Positions 46,692 through 58,460 are shown, numbered from the stretch's first letter. The stretch is DNA of 64,000 bases from Zygnema cylindricum (GCA_037447655.1 JBBHKE010000485.1:240331-304330), one strand, 5' to 3'. Program-made: numbers and translations. Notes: generated by a model not told the origin, from the letters alone.

Positions 46692-47256
46692 TAGCACACC
46701 GCCAATCGCTATCAGCGTAGAAGTTTCTCTAGCGTATATGAATAATTACCGTGGTTTACGCTAATTAAGAATTTGAAAATTTTGAAAAAAAACATACATT
46801 CTAATTGTTTAATAATTCTATTTTGTTTGAAAAAAGTAAATGTCGGTCGCAAACATGCTTACACTAATATAGGTATTTGTACAAAATCTGACAAATCGTA
46901 CACAAATCGTACGTTCACACAGTCGAAACGTGGTTGTTGGACGAATATATGCGAACGTGATATTTGACAACCCAATTCGATCCCCTTTTTAGACCGCACA
47001 TTCTCATGCGTCCGCGGCTACTAAACAAATGAATTGTACTTTTCACTTAAAAAGGTACGTTTTTGTACGGTTTAAATATGACCGTACACCACACTATTTA
47101 AAAGATGACGTACTTCCGTTTTGTACGGTACTAAAAAATTAACCCTAAATAGAGTAAAGAAAAAAATAGAATGAACTACGCTAATGGAGAATAAAATAAA
47201 AAAAAAGCGGGACGGAATTAGCGTACACAACGCTAATAGCGATTGGCGGTGTACTG
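46692..47256 (+). mobile_element. Mariner-like TIR element M3
   Basis: 565 bp; its left end TAGCACACCGCCAATCGC is slightly altered, its right end GCGATTGGCGGTGTACTG is followed by TA. The inside differs from M1/M2 and resembles 62400-62590 and part of the gypsy A LTR. 47259-47408 has no recognised feature. Confidence 0.78.
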
Positions 47257-47408
47257 TACGGTAAAGTTCATGCACCCGTACAGCAAGCTTCACATCGACG
47301 GTTAAAATTCCAGAAACCTTGAATCTCCATCGTACATATCTCGCCATCGGGCGACAAGCGAAGTCCGATCGACGGTGCTCGTTCACCGTACGGTTGGAAG
47401 CTTGGTCC

Positions 47409-48196
47409 TTAGGGTGTGTCCCCATGTGCATAAGTAAGGGTTTTTTCCTGTCGTTTTGCCGTAAAACTTAGCGCCGTACTGCCTAAGTTGCAACCGTACG
47501 AAGGAATCGCAAATTTGTAGAGTACAATTTGCGTCATCCCTGAACTTAGGATGTACGAAAAGTTGTCGTCTTGTGCTTTTCGACCCACTTCGAGGACAAA
47601 AAACGTCATCTTCAACCTTATCTTTAAAACACATGCGCGATGTGATTTAAAATTAGGTTTTTTCGATTGACAAATAGGAACATATTTTCGCGCGTGCCGT
47701 AAATTTCAACAAAAATCCTACGATTTCCAAGGACAAAGAAAAGTACATAGTTCGCTATGTTTTGTCCGTTTGCGTTCTAATACGACAAAGACAAGTACAC
47801 AATTTGTTTGGATTTGTCCCTTTTCGTCTAGTACGGATTTATTTATTTTTGCAGGGGTCTTGAAATTCCGATGCCATTTCACGTCGACCGGACAGGAGAC
47901 GCGAAGGCAAAGCGCCTCATCTTCGACCGTGAAATTGCACAGGCTGGAAGGCGGTACGTCTACAATGTCACGGTAAGACATGCGACGTCACACGCAGGTA
48001 CAAAAAATATCGTGCGACCACAGATTGTCGACGTTGACAACCGTCACAGGTATTGTCGACGTATACAATCGTCACAAGCGTAAGTTACGATTTCGTCATT
48101 ACAGACATAGGGACACTTGAAAACCGGGTCCGGCGGATCCGCGCTAAAATACAAAGTAATTTCGCTAAGTTACAAGTACATGGGGACACACCCTTA
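47409..48196 (+). mobile_element. PIF/Harbinger-like non-autonomous element X1
   Basis: The element is 47412-48193 (782 bp). Ends are a 16-base perfect inverted repeat, GGGTGTGTCCCCATGT, flanked by TTA on both sides. A 3-bp TTA target is characteristic of PIF/Harbinger. No transposase is present. An inverted relative is at 62596-63364 and a remnant at 10780-11102. Its right edge is 330 bases upstream of the LRR gene start codon. Confidence 0.85.
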
Positions 48197-48334
48197 GTCG
48201 TACGGCATCCGAAGGCTACAGTACTGTACAGGGAGTTCCTGGGTGACCGCCTGAGTGCCGTACAGTGCCGTACACACATTTCCCTTGCACTTCCTGAATG
48301 CCGTACAACAAATGTTTTTTGCCTATTATGTTAT

Positions 48335-48410
48335 GAAAAAGTAAAAGAAAAAGTAAAAGTTGAAGAAGAAGAAGAAAAGTAAAAAGAAAAAAAGAAAAAG
48401 AAAAAGATAG
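48335..48410 (+). repeat. A/G-rich purine tract upstream of LRR gene
   Basis: About 75 bases of almost pure purines built of AAAAGTAAAAG and GAAGAAGAAG units, roughly 115-190 bases before the start codon. Confidence 0.85.
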
Positions 48411-48438
48411 AGACTGTCCACCAAAGAGATGTTTTGAA

Positions 48439-48445
48439 TATAAAG
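48439..48445 (+). promoter_or_regulatory. Candidate TATA box of LRR gene
   Basis: TATAAAG, 80-86 bases before the ATG at 48525. Position and sequence fit a plant core promoter; no experimental support. Confidence 0.45.
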
Positions 48446-48524
48446 TTCGTTAAGGGAAAACATCCACGTACACCTTTGTTTAAAACACTTTTTTCTTTCT
48501 GTGTGACGTGACGAGTCCGTAGCC

Positions 48525-51500
48525 ATGGCGGCCAGCTTTATCCTCGTGGCAATGCTGAGCATAGCGTGCCACGTGGCACTCGTAAGGGGATACTACGGCA
48601 ACTACGATACGATGGATAACGAGAACTGTAAGTCTTCCCCAGCTTTAGGCTTTTTTCCCTTTATTTCTTGTAATGATGGGTTTTAAACCAAATTTATAAA
48701 AGTTTCAAGATGAAACGTCGTTTTAACGTTTTTATTGAAGTTTAAAACCTAGCTCCTTTAAGCAAAGTACTTTTTAAATTGATTTTGATGCTAGGTCTAT
48801 CCGGCAACGTCAACGTTGGTGACTGTTAGGCTGTGTTTTTTTATTTAATATAAAAACTTGGGAAAAATGTCAAATTTTAAGGAGCATTGGGAAGGCTCCA
48901 ATACCCACACAACAAACAAAAAAAAATAAAAAAAAATTAATCAGTTTGTTTTCTATGTCCATTTCCAATTACAACATCGACCAATTTTTAGATTTTTGGT
49001 AATTCAAAAATCCTTAAGTGGCTAAGAAAACAACCTTCTACCAAATTTGGTTAATTAACCAGAAGGTTAACGGTATTAAATCGCTTGTATATTTTTTATA
49101 CCGTTCATCCAAAAGAAAGTCGAAGCACAACACCACTTCTTTGCGTGCGATCCAAGCGTCCACAAAACGCCACTCTAATTAAACCCACTAAAACCTCTCT
49201 CCCAAATCAATGTTCTTACACTTGCAATTTTTTGTCTTATTCGGTTGAGTATGGCCTCTCTGTCGCTGTGGATGCTGCAGCCATCACACTGTGGTCGATG
49301 AGTGATAAATTGAGCAACTTTCCCGAAATCAAATGCAACAACGAATTTTTCATTTGTGATATTGAAGGATATGTGACAGGAATGTGAGTATCTTTTTCTT
49401 CTGTCCTTCAAATCTGCACTAAAATTTGCACTCAAACCACTCTAATTTTGGATTCTTTGTTGCGCGCAAGCTTTGCTGCGATTTGATTTGAGACGGATTG
49501 GCGGTGGTGTGGTTGAGACGGGCCAATGGTGGAGCGAAAAGAAAGGAGAGGAAAAGGGGGGAGGGGCGATGAATGCCCTCGCTAATGGTTCACGGAGTTG
49601 GTTACAGGTACCTGCTAGGCATTGGAATGGAGGGGACGATTGGGAACGAGATTGGTAACCTCAACCGATAATCATTCATGTTAGTATACAGAGCGGCTCG
49701 ATGTATTTCATATGCAATGATAAGACCATGAAGAAAAATAAGAATAAGAATTAAGAGTCGAGGGAATGATAATTGAGAATGAGGATTGCGAATGAGTATC
49801 GAGGATGAGAATGTTATGTGTTCTCCAAGCTTTTTTTTTGTTTGAATCAAAGTAAATTTTTAATTCTTGTTGAATAAAAGGTGTTTGGGTGGTGGGGGGC
49901 GAGGAAACGAGGTGTCACAGAGACCTGAGCAACAACCTGTTGAGTGGAAGCATTCCAGATGACATCAGTCAATTACAAAAACTCGAATACTTGTAATACA
50001 CATTGTACCAAATTAACAAATAACATTAATGATTTAATAAACAATGGACGTCTCAAAAGGTGGGCTAGATGGGGTTGTTAAGCAAGTGGAACATTTGATG
50101 AAGAAGGAATTTTTTTTTTTCAGCTTTTGTCTTTAGATGTTCACTTTGTGGGGATAGGGAGGGGTTAGAAAGGGTGATAAGTAATGGTTTGAGCAAAATA
50201 TATTAGTAGAAATTGTTAGCCTATTGAAATGACATGTTTAAAGAATACTTGTAATTGCCTTTTCACCATTTGTTGTTCAAGAATTGACATCATGTGTATT
50301 TCCAAAATGTCAATAGTCACATTTGTTTTCATATAAACTTGCTTTCGATATCCGTTATAGGGCTATTGGGAGGCATGGGATACAGGAATCTGGCGAACAA
50401 CCAGTTTAGTGGAAGCATTCCAGAATCCATCGGTGAACTGCCTTATCTTCAAACCTTGTAAGTCATATTACAAAAATACACGCTAACAAAATTATAACAT
50501 TGATATCGCATTAAAATCCAATCCTCGAGTGGGGCTTTGGAGGCGGGGATATATAGGAAAGGCGGATGGGAAACGACGTTGAACAATTAGAACTCAATGA
50601 TATAAATGTAATTTTTTAGAAACGTAATTTATAAAGATGGTCATAATATTTTTGTTTACATTCTCTTACATCGGTGTGGACGGTGGACGTCGCAGAGACC
50701 TAAGTAACAACGCCTTGAGTGGAAGCATTCCATCATCCATAGGTCTACTGGCATCCCTACAATACTTGTAAGACACATTATACCAAATTAATAAATAATG
50801 ATACAGATCCATCTCTAAAAAGCGAAGCAGGTCGTTGAAGTATAAATTTTGATGAAAGAGAGATTTGTTTTCAAATTTTACAGTTACGATTTGCGGTGAA
50901 AGTTGAGTGTTGATATTGTTAAACATTTTTTCTCCTTTTGTATTTACATATCTACTTCGTAGGGTTGGGGAGGGGGTTTGTAAAAGGGTGATAGGTGATT
51001 GTTTGAGCAATATATTTTAGCACAATTCGATATCCTTTTGAGATGATATCTTTTAACAATGATAGAAACAATATACTTAATCGTGTATATTTTCAAAATA
51101 TCAGTAATTTCTTTCGCTATTGTATAAAATTGCTTTAAATATCCATTATGAGGCCCTTTGAAGGCGTGGGTTGCAGGAACCTAGGTAACAACCAGTTGAG
51201 TGATATCATTCCGGAGTCCATCGGTGAACTGCTCTCTCTTCAAACCTTGTAAGTCATTTTACAAAAATATCGTCAAGAAACTTTAAGTATTGATATCTGA
51301 TCCAATCCACGAGTAGGGCCTCTGGATTCGGGGCTAAAGAGGAAAGGTGGAGGGAATAGGACCTTAGATAACTAGAATTCAATCTTACATGTGTATGATT
51401 TCGAGCCTTATTTGTAAAAATAATTTTACTGTGTTTGTTACTTGTATTTATTTCCATTTTTTTAAAGTTGGTGCGGTTGGTGGATGCCACAGAAAATTGA

Positions 51501-54500
51501 GTTCCAACCAATTGTTTGGAAGCATTCCAAAGTCCATCGGTCAATTGACATCCCTCCAACAATTGTAAGATATATTCAACTATACCATACCAGACAAATA
51601 AATGAGAATTATGATTTAACAAATAATGGCAAGCTCTTTGTGTGGGGCAAGGTGGAGTTGTTAAGATATTGGGTTTTTTGATGAAAGGAAAAATTAATAA
51701 ATTTTGAAGTTACAAGATGAGATGAAAAGTGAGTGTTTCATAGTGTCAAACAATTTTCTACCATTTTTCTTTACATATTCACCTCCTGGGCACTAAAAAG
51801 GGGTTAAAAAGCTGATTGGTGATGATTTTAGCAAACTATGTTGGTAAAATTTGATAGCCTATTGAAATGGATATATTTTGACAATGCTGGTAATTTTGTG
51901 GTTCGATAGTAAAAATCATGTGAATTTTAACAATATCAACAGTTAAGCTGTAGGAATTAAAACCAGCATGATCAATTCAATGAACATTGTTATGATTCAT
52001 TGTTGATAGTGAATCAACATGTTCAAAAGATGAATAAATCATGCTTCATTTTAGTTTTTTAAAGTTGGAATTTGCTATATTGAATTTTTTTACATGAAAT
52101 ATGTTTGGATTTTTTTTTTAATTCGTAAAATCTTGCTTTTGAGCGATTGGGAAGCGTACAAATTTTGCGTGTTACAGATTTCTAAACGACAACTTAATGA
52201 GTGGAATCATTCCGACTTCCGTCGGTCAAATGAATTCCCTAAAAACAATGTAAGTCACGTACCATTTGAAAAAAAAGGAATGTCTATTTTCTGAACCAAA
52301 ATAGTGTATTTTTGAAGTTCCCATCGAAGTTTACAAGGGGTCGCTGGAAAAGGGAGGGGATGGGGGGAGAGGTGTTAGGGGTTTCACGCAACTAAAAGTG
52401 GGCATGGGCGATCACGCTGATTTTGTATTTGTTAAGTTGTCATGGGATATTGCAGAAAGCATAGAGGTACCAAACGCATAAAACGCACACGTGAAATGTC
52501 AAGAATTAATAAGTATAGGCACGGAAAAAAATGCAACAATTTTTAAAATGCATTGACCGACTTTGACTTTATTTTAAAATAAAATACAAAAAATTCACAA
52601 GATAAACCAAAAATGAAAAATTATACGACAACTTTAATCGAAACAAAACAAGCGATAATGCTGCCTCGTTGTTGAAAGAATGAACACCAACCAACGACCA
52701 GGTTTCCTTGTCGATGATTCACTAGTCGGCGCCAAGTCAGTGCCGGCGCCCTCCCGGCGCCGCATCGACGCCAACTCAGCGTCGACGCCCTCCCAATGTC
52801 TGCAGCGACCGCGCTTTCTCGACGCCTAGTTGGCTCTTAGCTCTGTTACAACATGTTAATGATGAGAAATGACAAATTGACAATTGAAGCAAAACATGGC
52901 CTTGTTGTGACATATCAATATTGAACGATTGCAAATTGACATTTGAAGTGAAAAATAGACATGTTAACTCATAACGACCTAAAATAGGTTTATCTCCTCT
53001 ATCTCTCCACTCCAAATTTGGGCCATTTGTTACAATATATCAATATTGAATAGTGGGAAAATGACCGTTGAAGCTAAAAAAACAATTTGTACATTCATGT
53101 GAGGGAAACGACTTAATTCATTCACAAAAAATGAGTAAACTCATTAACGACCCTGAATAAGTTTATCTCCTCTATTTCATCTTTTCTAAAGCTGGGTCAT
53201 CTATATCTTCATCAGAGTCATTTTCAACTACCCCTTTTCCCTCATCTTCCTATGATATCATAGCCTCCTCATAGTTGACATCCTTGGTTTTCGTGTGCTA
53301 ATTTGAGATTGCTAAAGACCTAGACAAGTTCATTGGCTATATCAATTGTCACCTTGTTCCGTTTATTAGAGTAAAGATGGTCATAGGTTGACCAATTCCA
53401 CTCACATAAGATGGCAACTAAACATTTGGCAACGACCCTCCATCTCTCATCAGTTGCACCATAAGCTCTCAAAGTGTCATGGCCTCCCTCACTCTCATCC
53501 AAACTACCACCTCATAATGCCTTTAATCTTGGCCCTCTCGAAATTGTAAGCAGCCTTGCTCACCCGCTGCTTGTAGCCATTATCAAACATTAAGCCCTCC
53601 AAGTTGTCTTTCACCTGTGAAAACTTCTAGCGAATGAATTTTTTTTTCGCAAACATGGTCTCCATAGGTTTCAAAAGCGTGAGTGTAGAGAGCTTGTTGA
53701 TAATAAAAGCATTTATGTTATAGTTTGAGACGAGTTTCAAAATCTTCTTTGCCTGTCAAACATGTGTTGGAATAAAAGCCATCTTGCCCCAATCCTCCAA
53801 CATCAGGTCTAAAATGTGGGCAGAGCATGGCGTCCACGTGAAAAAAGGGTACTTATTCATAAACTGGGAGGTTGTTGCCTTGTTTACGGGAGCAAAATCA
53901 GTTACAACCTGTGCCACATGCTCTTCCCCTACAATAAAAATCTCTTCTTTAACACCTTCAAACATAATTTTACATCATAACACTCCCCACTAGTGTCAAC
54001 CGCCGTGACAAATATGTCACCTTGATAATATTTAAATGTTAAGGAGAGGCTTTTGATCAATGGTTGTCCAACTGCCTGGTGTGATAGACGCATTTGAGAC
54101 TTTCATCGTCTCCGTGTAGCAAGCCGAATCCTTAACCACCACCACCTTAGTCTTAGAAAAGAGACGACTTTTCATGTCCTTGCGGGGCACTAGCTTCTAA
54201 GACTCCCCTATCGCCTAGGTCTACGTCACTGCTGCCTTCAAATAAGGTCATTCAATAGTCTCATCGACAAGCCATTGGCAATAGAAACCTTGGCTCATGC
54301 TACATGTACCTCTTTTGACTATGCTTATTGAAAGCATTCCTAATTTTCGTTGTACCTTATTGCTGTAGCTACGTCCAACTGGACTTCTAGTGAGCCAAAC
54401 TAGAGCAGATATAAACCTGTATGCTTCAATTTCCAATAAGGTGTTTCCTCACCTGGACGTAAATTGCAAGGCCTAGTACCTCCATGCCTCACTTTTCCAA

Positions 54501-57174
54501 TAAGGTGTTTTCTAATCCTATTATCTTTTGTATTGTAATCAAAGTCACAGCTAACAACAAATGAACAGTTTGTTCTCTCCAAGTGGCCCACCCTTTGGGC
54601 CCTTAACATGCTCTCCCTCTAGTCCTCGAGGCCATGGCATGGTTGGTTGTGGCATTTTTTGTGGAGGCTTCAATGGTAGCTTCAATGGTGGCCTCATTGG
54701 CAGAGTCAATGGCTGCTTCGTTGTAACAAAGAACCGTCCAAATCTCGTTCAAATCTCGCGGGTGGAAATGAAGCAACCTCTTTTTTTTGAAAATGTCCAT
54801 ACATTTTCGTATACAAATTTGACGAAAAGTTCAAAAACTAAAAGAAATACCACATTTTTGGAAAAACGCCAAAACTCCTACGTCTGGTACTTCTACGACA
54901 GAAAGCAACCCAAAGTAATTGGATAGTTTATTAAAAAATTATGAAAAAGTTATTTTTGGTTGTAGTGTTTCCAATTTTCTTGGTTTTATTTTTCGGATAA
55001 TCTAAACAAATGGAAATCTTTGAAAATGAAACAAAAAAGAACAAAATAATTTTGGAGGTTTTCAGCAAAATCAAGTACAACAAATCATCACAAAAGTGAC
55101 AAATTTTTAGGACAAAATTGTTTTCATACACTATTAAATATTAGAGTCAATTATATACGTAACTTTAAACGATTTTAATAATTTTTTAGGTTGTAACATT
55201 AAATTAGCTTTCCACGTTTGGTTAAGTTCTTTTCCTGTTTGTCCAATGAAAATTTTGATATAGTTTAGGTTTTTGTCAATCCTATCGACTCTTTCAAAAT
55301 CATTTTCTTGTCTATGACTCCTCTTACACATTTTTATGGCCAACGAACTAATTATTTTATGTTGTTGGCTGCTTGTGCAGTGCACTTTACGGTAACTACT
55401 TAGTCGGGCCAATTACCAATGTCAATGGACTCCTTACGTGTCAAGTCCTCTCAACCAATTGCCTGTTTGGCTCAAGCCTCCCCATCAGGATGCAGCCCAA
55501 AAAATCAACGCAGTAAAAGGGAATGCGACGCGGTTTGCAATGCGAAACAACCAGGAGGATCTTGCGGGGGAGGCGGTATCTGCTTTCCTTACACGTATAA
55601 GAACGTATGGGCATGTGAATGCGATGAAGGATACACCAATCAATTTAGCAATTACACTTGCAAAAGTACGTACTTTTTTGCAAGACGAATGCCAGCAATA
55701 AACATCTTTGGCGATTGAGAATTTATTTTCAATAAAACGTAACTCAACTGTATTTATGGCCCTACTTATTGTAATGTTGGATGTCTACAACTGATGCAGA
55801 CTGCAATAGGTCCATATTCTCTCAATAATTGGAAATGTAAATTTATTTCTGGTAGTGGGCATTAATGTTTTCATATTTTCGAAGAACATGCCGAAGCTTA
55901 CAGTGACCAGTTTCTAAAATATACGCTCATGCTAACAGTCTGCATTGAAAAACATTCAGGTTATTAAATTTCACTCGAATTTCCGTGTTCTAAAGAATTT
56001 AGCATTCAAACTTTGGATAATGAATCCCTTTCCTTTTTAGGAAGGGAAGGTACCCAACACAAAAAGAAAAACTAATTGGGATTTACTGATTTTTTTTGTA
56101 ATCAGATTCTTCCCATTCAACGTTGGATTGTGAATATTTGAAAAAACTAACACACTGATTATGATAGGCACTATAATGGCCAATACTTGACATACCGGGA
56201 CAAATTCTGGCAGTTAAATGTGTAATTGTAAGGAGGTTAGGTTCTCGTTCGGTGTCATTTGTGGATATAGGAAAGATAAAATTTCAAGGTTCATCACCAA
56301 AATAAGTATGTAACAAGGAAGAAAAGATTGAGTTTTCAAATAATTTTGGTAATCGAATGTTTGAAAATTGAACAGGTTGGCTAGCGGTTTTTTTGCAACT
56401 TTAGTCTAACACGTCCACATTTTCATTAGTGTTATTTAATGATTTTTTTTTTAGACAGTTAGAGTGGAGTAAAAGAGTTAATCCTATTTAGAGTAAAATT
56501 TTTGGTATACAAAAGCGAAATTTGGTATCATGAAGACTGATGCCTACAAATTGTTTTCTTGTCATGCCAGCTGTCAAACCACCACCTCCCCTCCGTCCTC
56601 CACCCGCACGCCAACCGCCACGCAAGCCACCGCCATTCACTCGACCTCCCCCAAAACTTTCTGCTCGTTTACCTCTACCCCCTCCACGAGTCTTACTTCC
56701 ATCTCCTTCACCTCGTCCAACCATTCGTCCACCACGTTCACCTCTGTCTCCCCCACCATTCGTTCGTTCGTCTCCTAGGCCTCCTCCACCAACCCGTTTT
56801 CCACCTCCTCGGTATTCTCCACCCGTCTTTCGTTCGTCTCCTTCCCCTTCTCCACCAGCCCGTCTTCCACCACGCTCTCCTCCGCTCCCTCCAAAATCCT
56901 TTGTTCCATCTTCTTCACCTCCACGTCCACCATTTCCTTTTCCACGGCGTTCACCTTCAAAGCCTCCACCGTTGTCTCGTAAACCTCCACCTTTTGGTCT
57001 TTGACCTCCTCGCTCTCCTCCGCCAATTTCTCGTCCATCACCTTTTCCGCCTACTCCACCAACCCGTCTTCCACCAAGTTCACCTCCCTCTCCTCCACCA
57101 TTTTCTCGCCCGTCTCCTTCACCTCCACCAGCCCGTCTTCCACCAAAGTCACCCCAGTCACCGCCAAAACCTTG
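48525..57174 (+). CDS. LRR-EGF-proline-rich secreted protein gene (10 exons modelled)
   Basis: The only convincing host gene. Exons: 48525-48627 (signal peptide M-A-A-S-F-I-L-V ending near V-R-G), 49281-49383 (LRR N-terminal cap with C-N-N-E-F-F-I-C), six LRR exons of exactly 72 bp (49921-49992, 50386-50457, 50696-50767, 51177-51248, 51493-51564, 52178-52249), 55381-55665 (cap plus EGF-like), and about 56568-57174 (proline-rich). All introns are GT-AG, and every LRR exon joins in the same phase, after two bases of a codon. Each LRR reads L-x-L-x-x-N-x-L-x-G-x-I-P, the plant extracellular type of 24 residues. No kinase or membrane span was found, so the product is likely secreted to the cell wall, perhaps LRR-extensin-like. 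Two lesions (55480-55483 and 57002-57004) make intactness uncertain. Start chosen for its signal peptide and AGCCATGGCG context. Confidence 0.78.
49921..52177 (+). repeat. Three tandem two-exon units in LRR gene
   Basis: Units at 49921-50695, 50696-51492 and 51493-52177 (775, 797 and 685 bp). Exons 3, 5, 7 open alike (AGACCTGAGCAACAAC type), exons 4 and 6 open GAATCTGG or GAACCTAGG, and the introns repeat as well: for example TTAAGTCATWTTACAAAAAT-like starts follow exons 4 and 6, and GGGTGATAAGTAATGG-like blocks precede exon 4, exon 6 and exon 8. Exon 8 fits the second position of the third unit but is more diverged. Confidence 0.85.
52452..54906 (-). mobile_element. hAT element hAT-D in intron 8 of LRR gene
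   Basis: The element is 52460-54898 (2439 bp). Left end CATAGAGGTACCAAACG, right end complementary to CGTAGAAGTACCAGACG. Flanks GCAGAAAG and ACAGAAAG match at seven of eight positions, the 8-bp duplication of hAT. A GC-rich direct repeat (GGCGCC and GTCGACGCC blocks) lies near 52730-52800. It encodes a degraded transposase on the minus strand. Confidence 0.87.
53170..54606 (-). pseudogene. hAT-D transposase relic (BED, DUF659, C-terminal dimerisation)
   Basis: Read on the minus strand: a BED zinc finger near 54555-54450 (C-D-F-D-Y-N, R-I-R-K-H-L-I-G, G-G-T-R-P-C); a DUF659-type core at 53965-53756 with V-V-T-D-F-A and T-P-C-S-A-H-I-L-D-L-M, the T-P-C-x-A-H motif of this family; and the hAT C-terminal block near 53420-53340 with W-N-W-S-T-Y and K-R-N-K-V. 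The modules lie in different frames with many stops, so it is dead. In intact relatives the protein excises and inserts hAT elements. Confidence 0.85.
55381..55665 (+). CDS. LRR gene exon 9: LRR cap and EGF-like module, with frameshift
   Basis: Follows TTGTGCAG. The frame set by exon 8 gives L-Y-G-N-Y-L-V-G-P-I and T-C-Q-V-L-S-T-N-C-L, a normal LRR C-terminal cap, but it runs into a stop near 55516. The EGF-like module R-E-C-D-A-V-C ... G-S-C-G-G-G-G-I-C ... W-A-C-E-C-D-E-G-Y ... Y-T-C lies one base out of phase. The switch falls at a four-C run (55480-55483); one base fewer would unite the parts. Ends at AAAA/GTACGT, whose phase matches the proline-rich exon. Confidence 0.75.
56568..57174 (+). 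CDS. LRR gene exon 10: proline-rich, extensin-like region with in-frame TGA
   Basis: After a good acceptor (TTTTCTTGTCATGCCAG ending at 56567), about 200 codons of P-P-P, S-P-P and R-P-P/R-L-P-P motifs. A TGA at 57002-57004 interrupts the frame, and the same frame then continues with identical composition to a TGA at 57172-57174. Pattern is extensin or proline-rich cell-wall protein like, though S-P4 blocks are rare. Regular PPxRLPPxSP-type units suggest internal repeat expansion. The TGA could be a recent mutation or sequencing error; if real the tail is cut by about 56 codons. Confidence 0.68.
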
Positions 57175-57945
57175 ACCATCGACACCACCCGCATAAAGCC
57201 TCGTGTCCTTTTTTAAAGGTAAATTTCAAGGAACAATACTCAAATCTCTTACAACTTTGAAATATGGAGACATCCAAAAGTTTAAAGCTGACGATAATGT
57301 AAATCGGCGCACTTTTATAGTTTGTCCCTTTTGCTTAAGATGATGTGATACATCCTGTACACAATAGAAAACAATAAATTAAACCTCCTATGTATGCAGT
57401 CCAAAAATACGCCATAGAATAAATTTTAAACAAAGGTGATTCAATATCCGTCATCACCAAACTTTGGAAGTCCATAAACCACTTTTAATATCAAAACCAT
57501 ACATTTTTTTTTTTATCAAGAGAAAAATGTTGTCGTTTCAATTTACACAAGAAAACATTTTCGAGAAAAGGCATTTTGTCATGAAACAGAAACTCCACCA
57601 TCATGTTAACTTGCCCCATTAGCCAATAATTTAACAATGAGTAAAGAACAACAATATGTTATTGAATTAAACAAAACGACAATGCGCAATGGTTTAATCA
57701 TGTCTAGCAAATGATACAGCTTTGCCATTTCATAAAAATAGTAATTTGACATGCCTAGATGCACCTTCCTATTCAGGTTTAAGGATATACATAATGGACC
57801 TAACACAATGAACAAATTACATGACTTCGCCATTTTGCCCAAACGAAATTAATTAAACATACCTCAATATGCCCTGGTAGCAAACGTGTTGTCCCATCGT
57901 TTAAGCCGATTTAGCTAGGAATGCAATTCTATTTATTCATAAAAG
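57175..57945. other. Downstream of LRR gene, no gene recognised
   Basis: AT-rich. AATAAA-type signals occur (for example near 57372), which might serve the LRR transcript. Minus-strand frame at 57606-57842 has no recognisable feature. Confidence 0.45.
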
Positions 57946-58390
57946 CATCTCCTCTCCCCTATCTCCTCTCCTCTCCCTTCTCACAATTTTCCTCTATCCT
58001 CTTTCTTTTTCTAATCTCTTCGAACCACTCTTCTATACCCTCCTCTCTCCCCTCTTCTTTCCTCTTTCATCTCTCCACTTTCCTCTCTCCTCTCTCCTCT
58101 CTTCTCACGTCTCTCTCTCTCTTATCTCTTTCTTCTTTCCTCTCCTCTCACCTCTCCTCTCTTCTCCCTCTTTCTCCTCTCTTCTCTCCTCTCTTTTCTC
58201 CTCTCCCCGCTCTTCATTATCTTCTCCTATCTTTTCTCTTCTCTCTCCACTCCCCACTTTGCCCTCTCACTCTCTCACTTTTTCTTCTTTCTCTTTTTCT
58301 CCTCTCTCCTGTCTACCCTCTCTCCTCTCTCGTCTTCTCTCTCCGCCTATCCTCTCTACTCTATCCTCTCCTCTTTCCTCTCCTCACACT
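57946..58390 (+). repeat. Polypyrimidine (CTCTCC)n tract
   Basis: About 445 bases of nearly pure C and T built of CTCTCCT and TTTCCTCTCC variants. Open frames across it are low complexity only. Confidence 0.95.
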
Positions 58391-58460
58391 GAAAAAAATA
58401 ATTTCAGTTCCAGTTGTATTATGGAAAAAAAACCCTAAAAAATAATAGTTTGGTTTGCAG

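Noticed and set aside
47383-47634. Minus-strand frame sharing RRQLFVHPKF-like peptide with 63123-63317
   Set aside because: Both lie in family X copies. Differences between them are not concentrated at third codon positions and frames are not kept elsewhere, so the similarity is DNA-level.
56559-57260. Histidine/leucine-rich and serine/threonine-rich frames in the proline-rich exon
   Set aside because: They are alternative frames of the same CCN-rich repeat; the proline frame has a matching splice phase.
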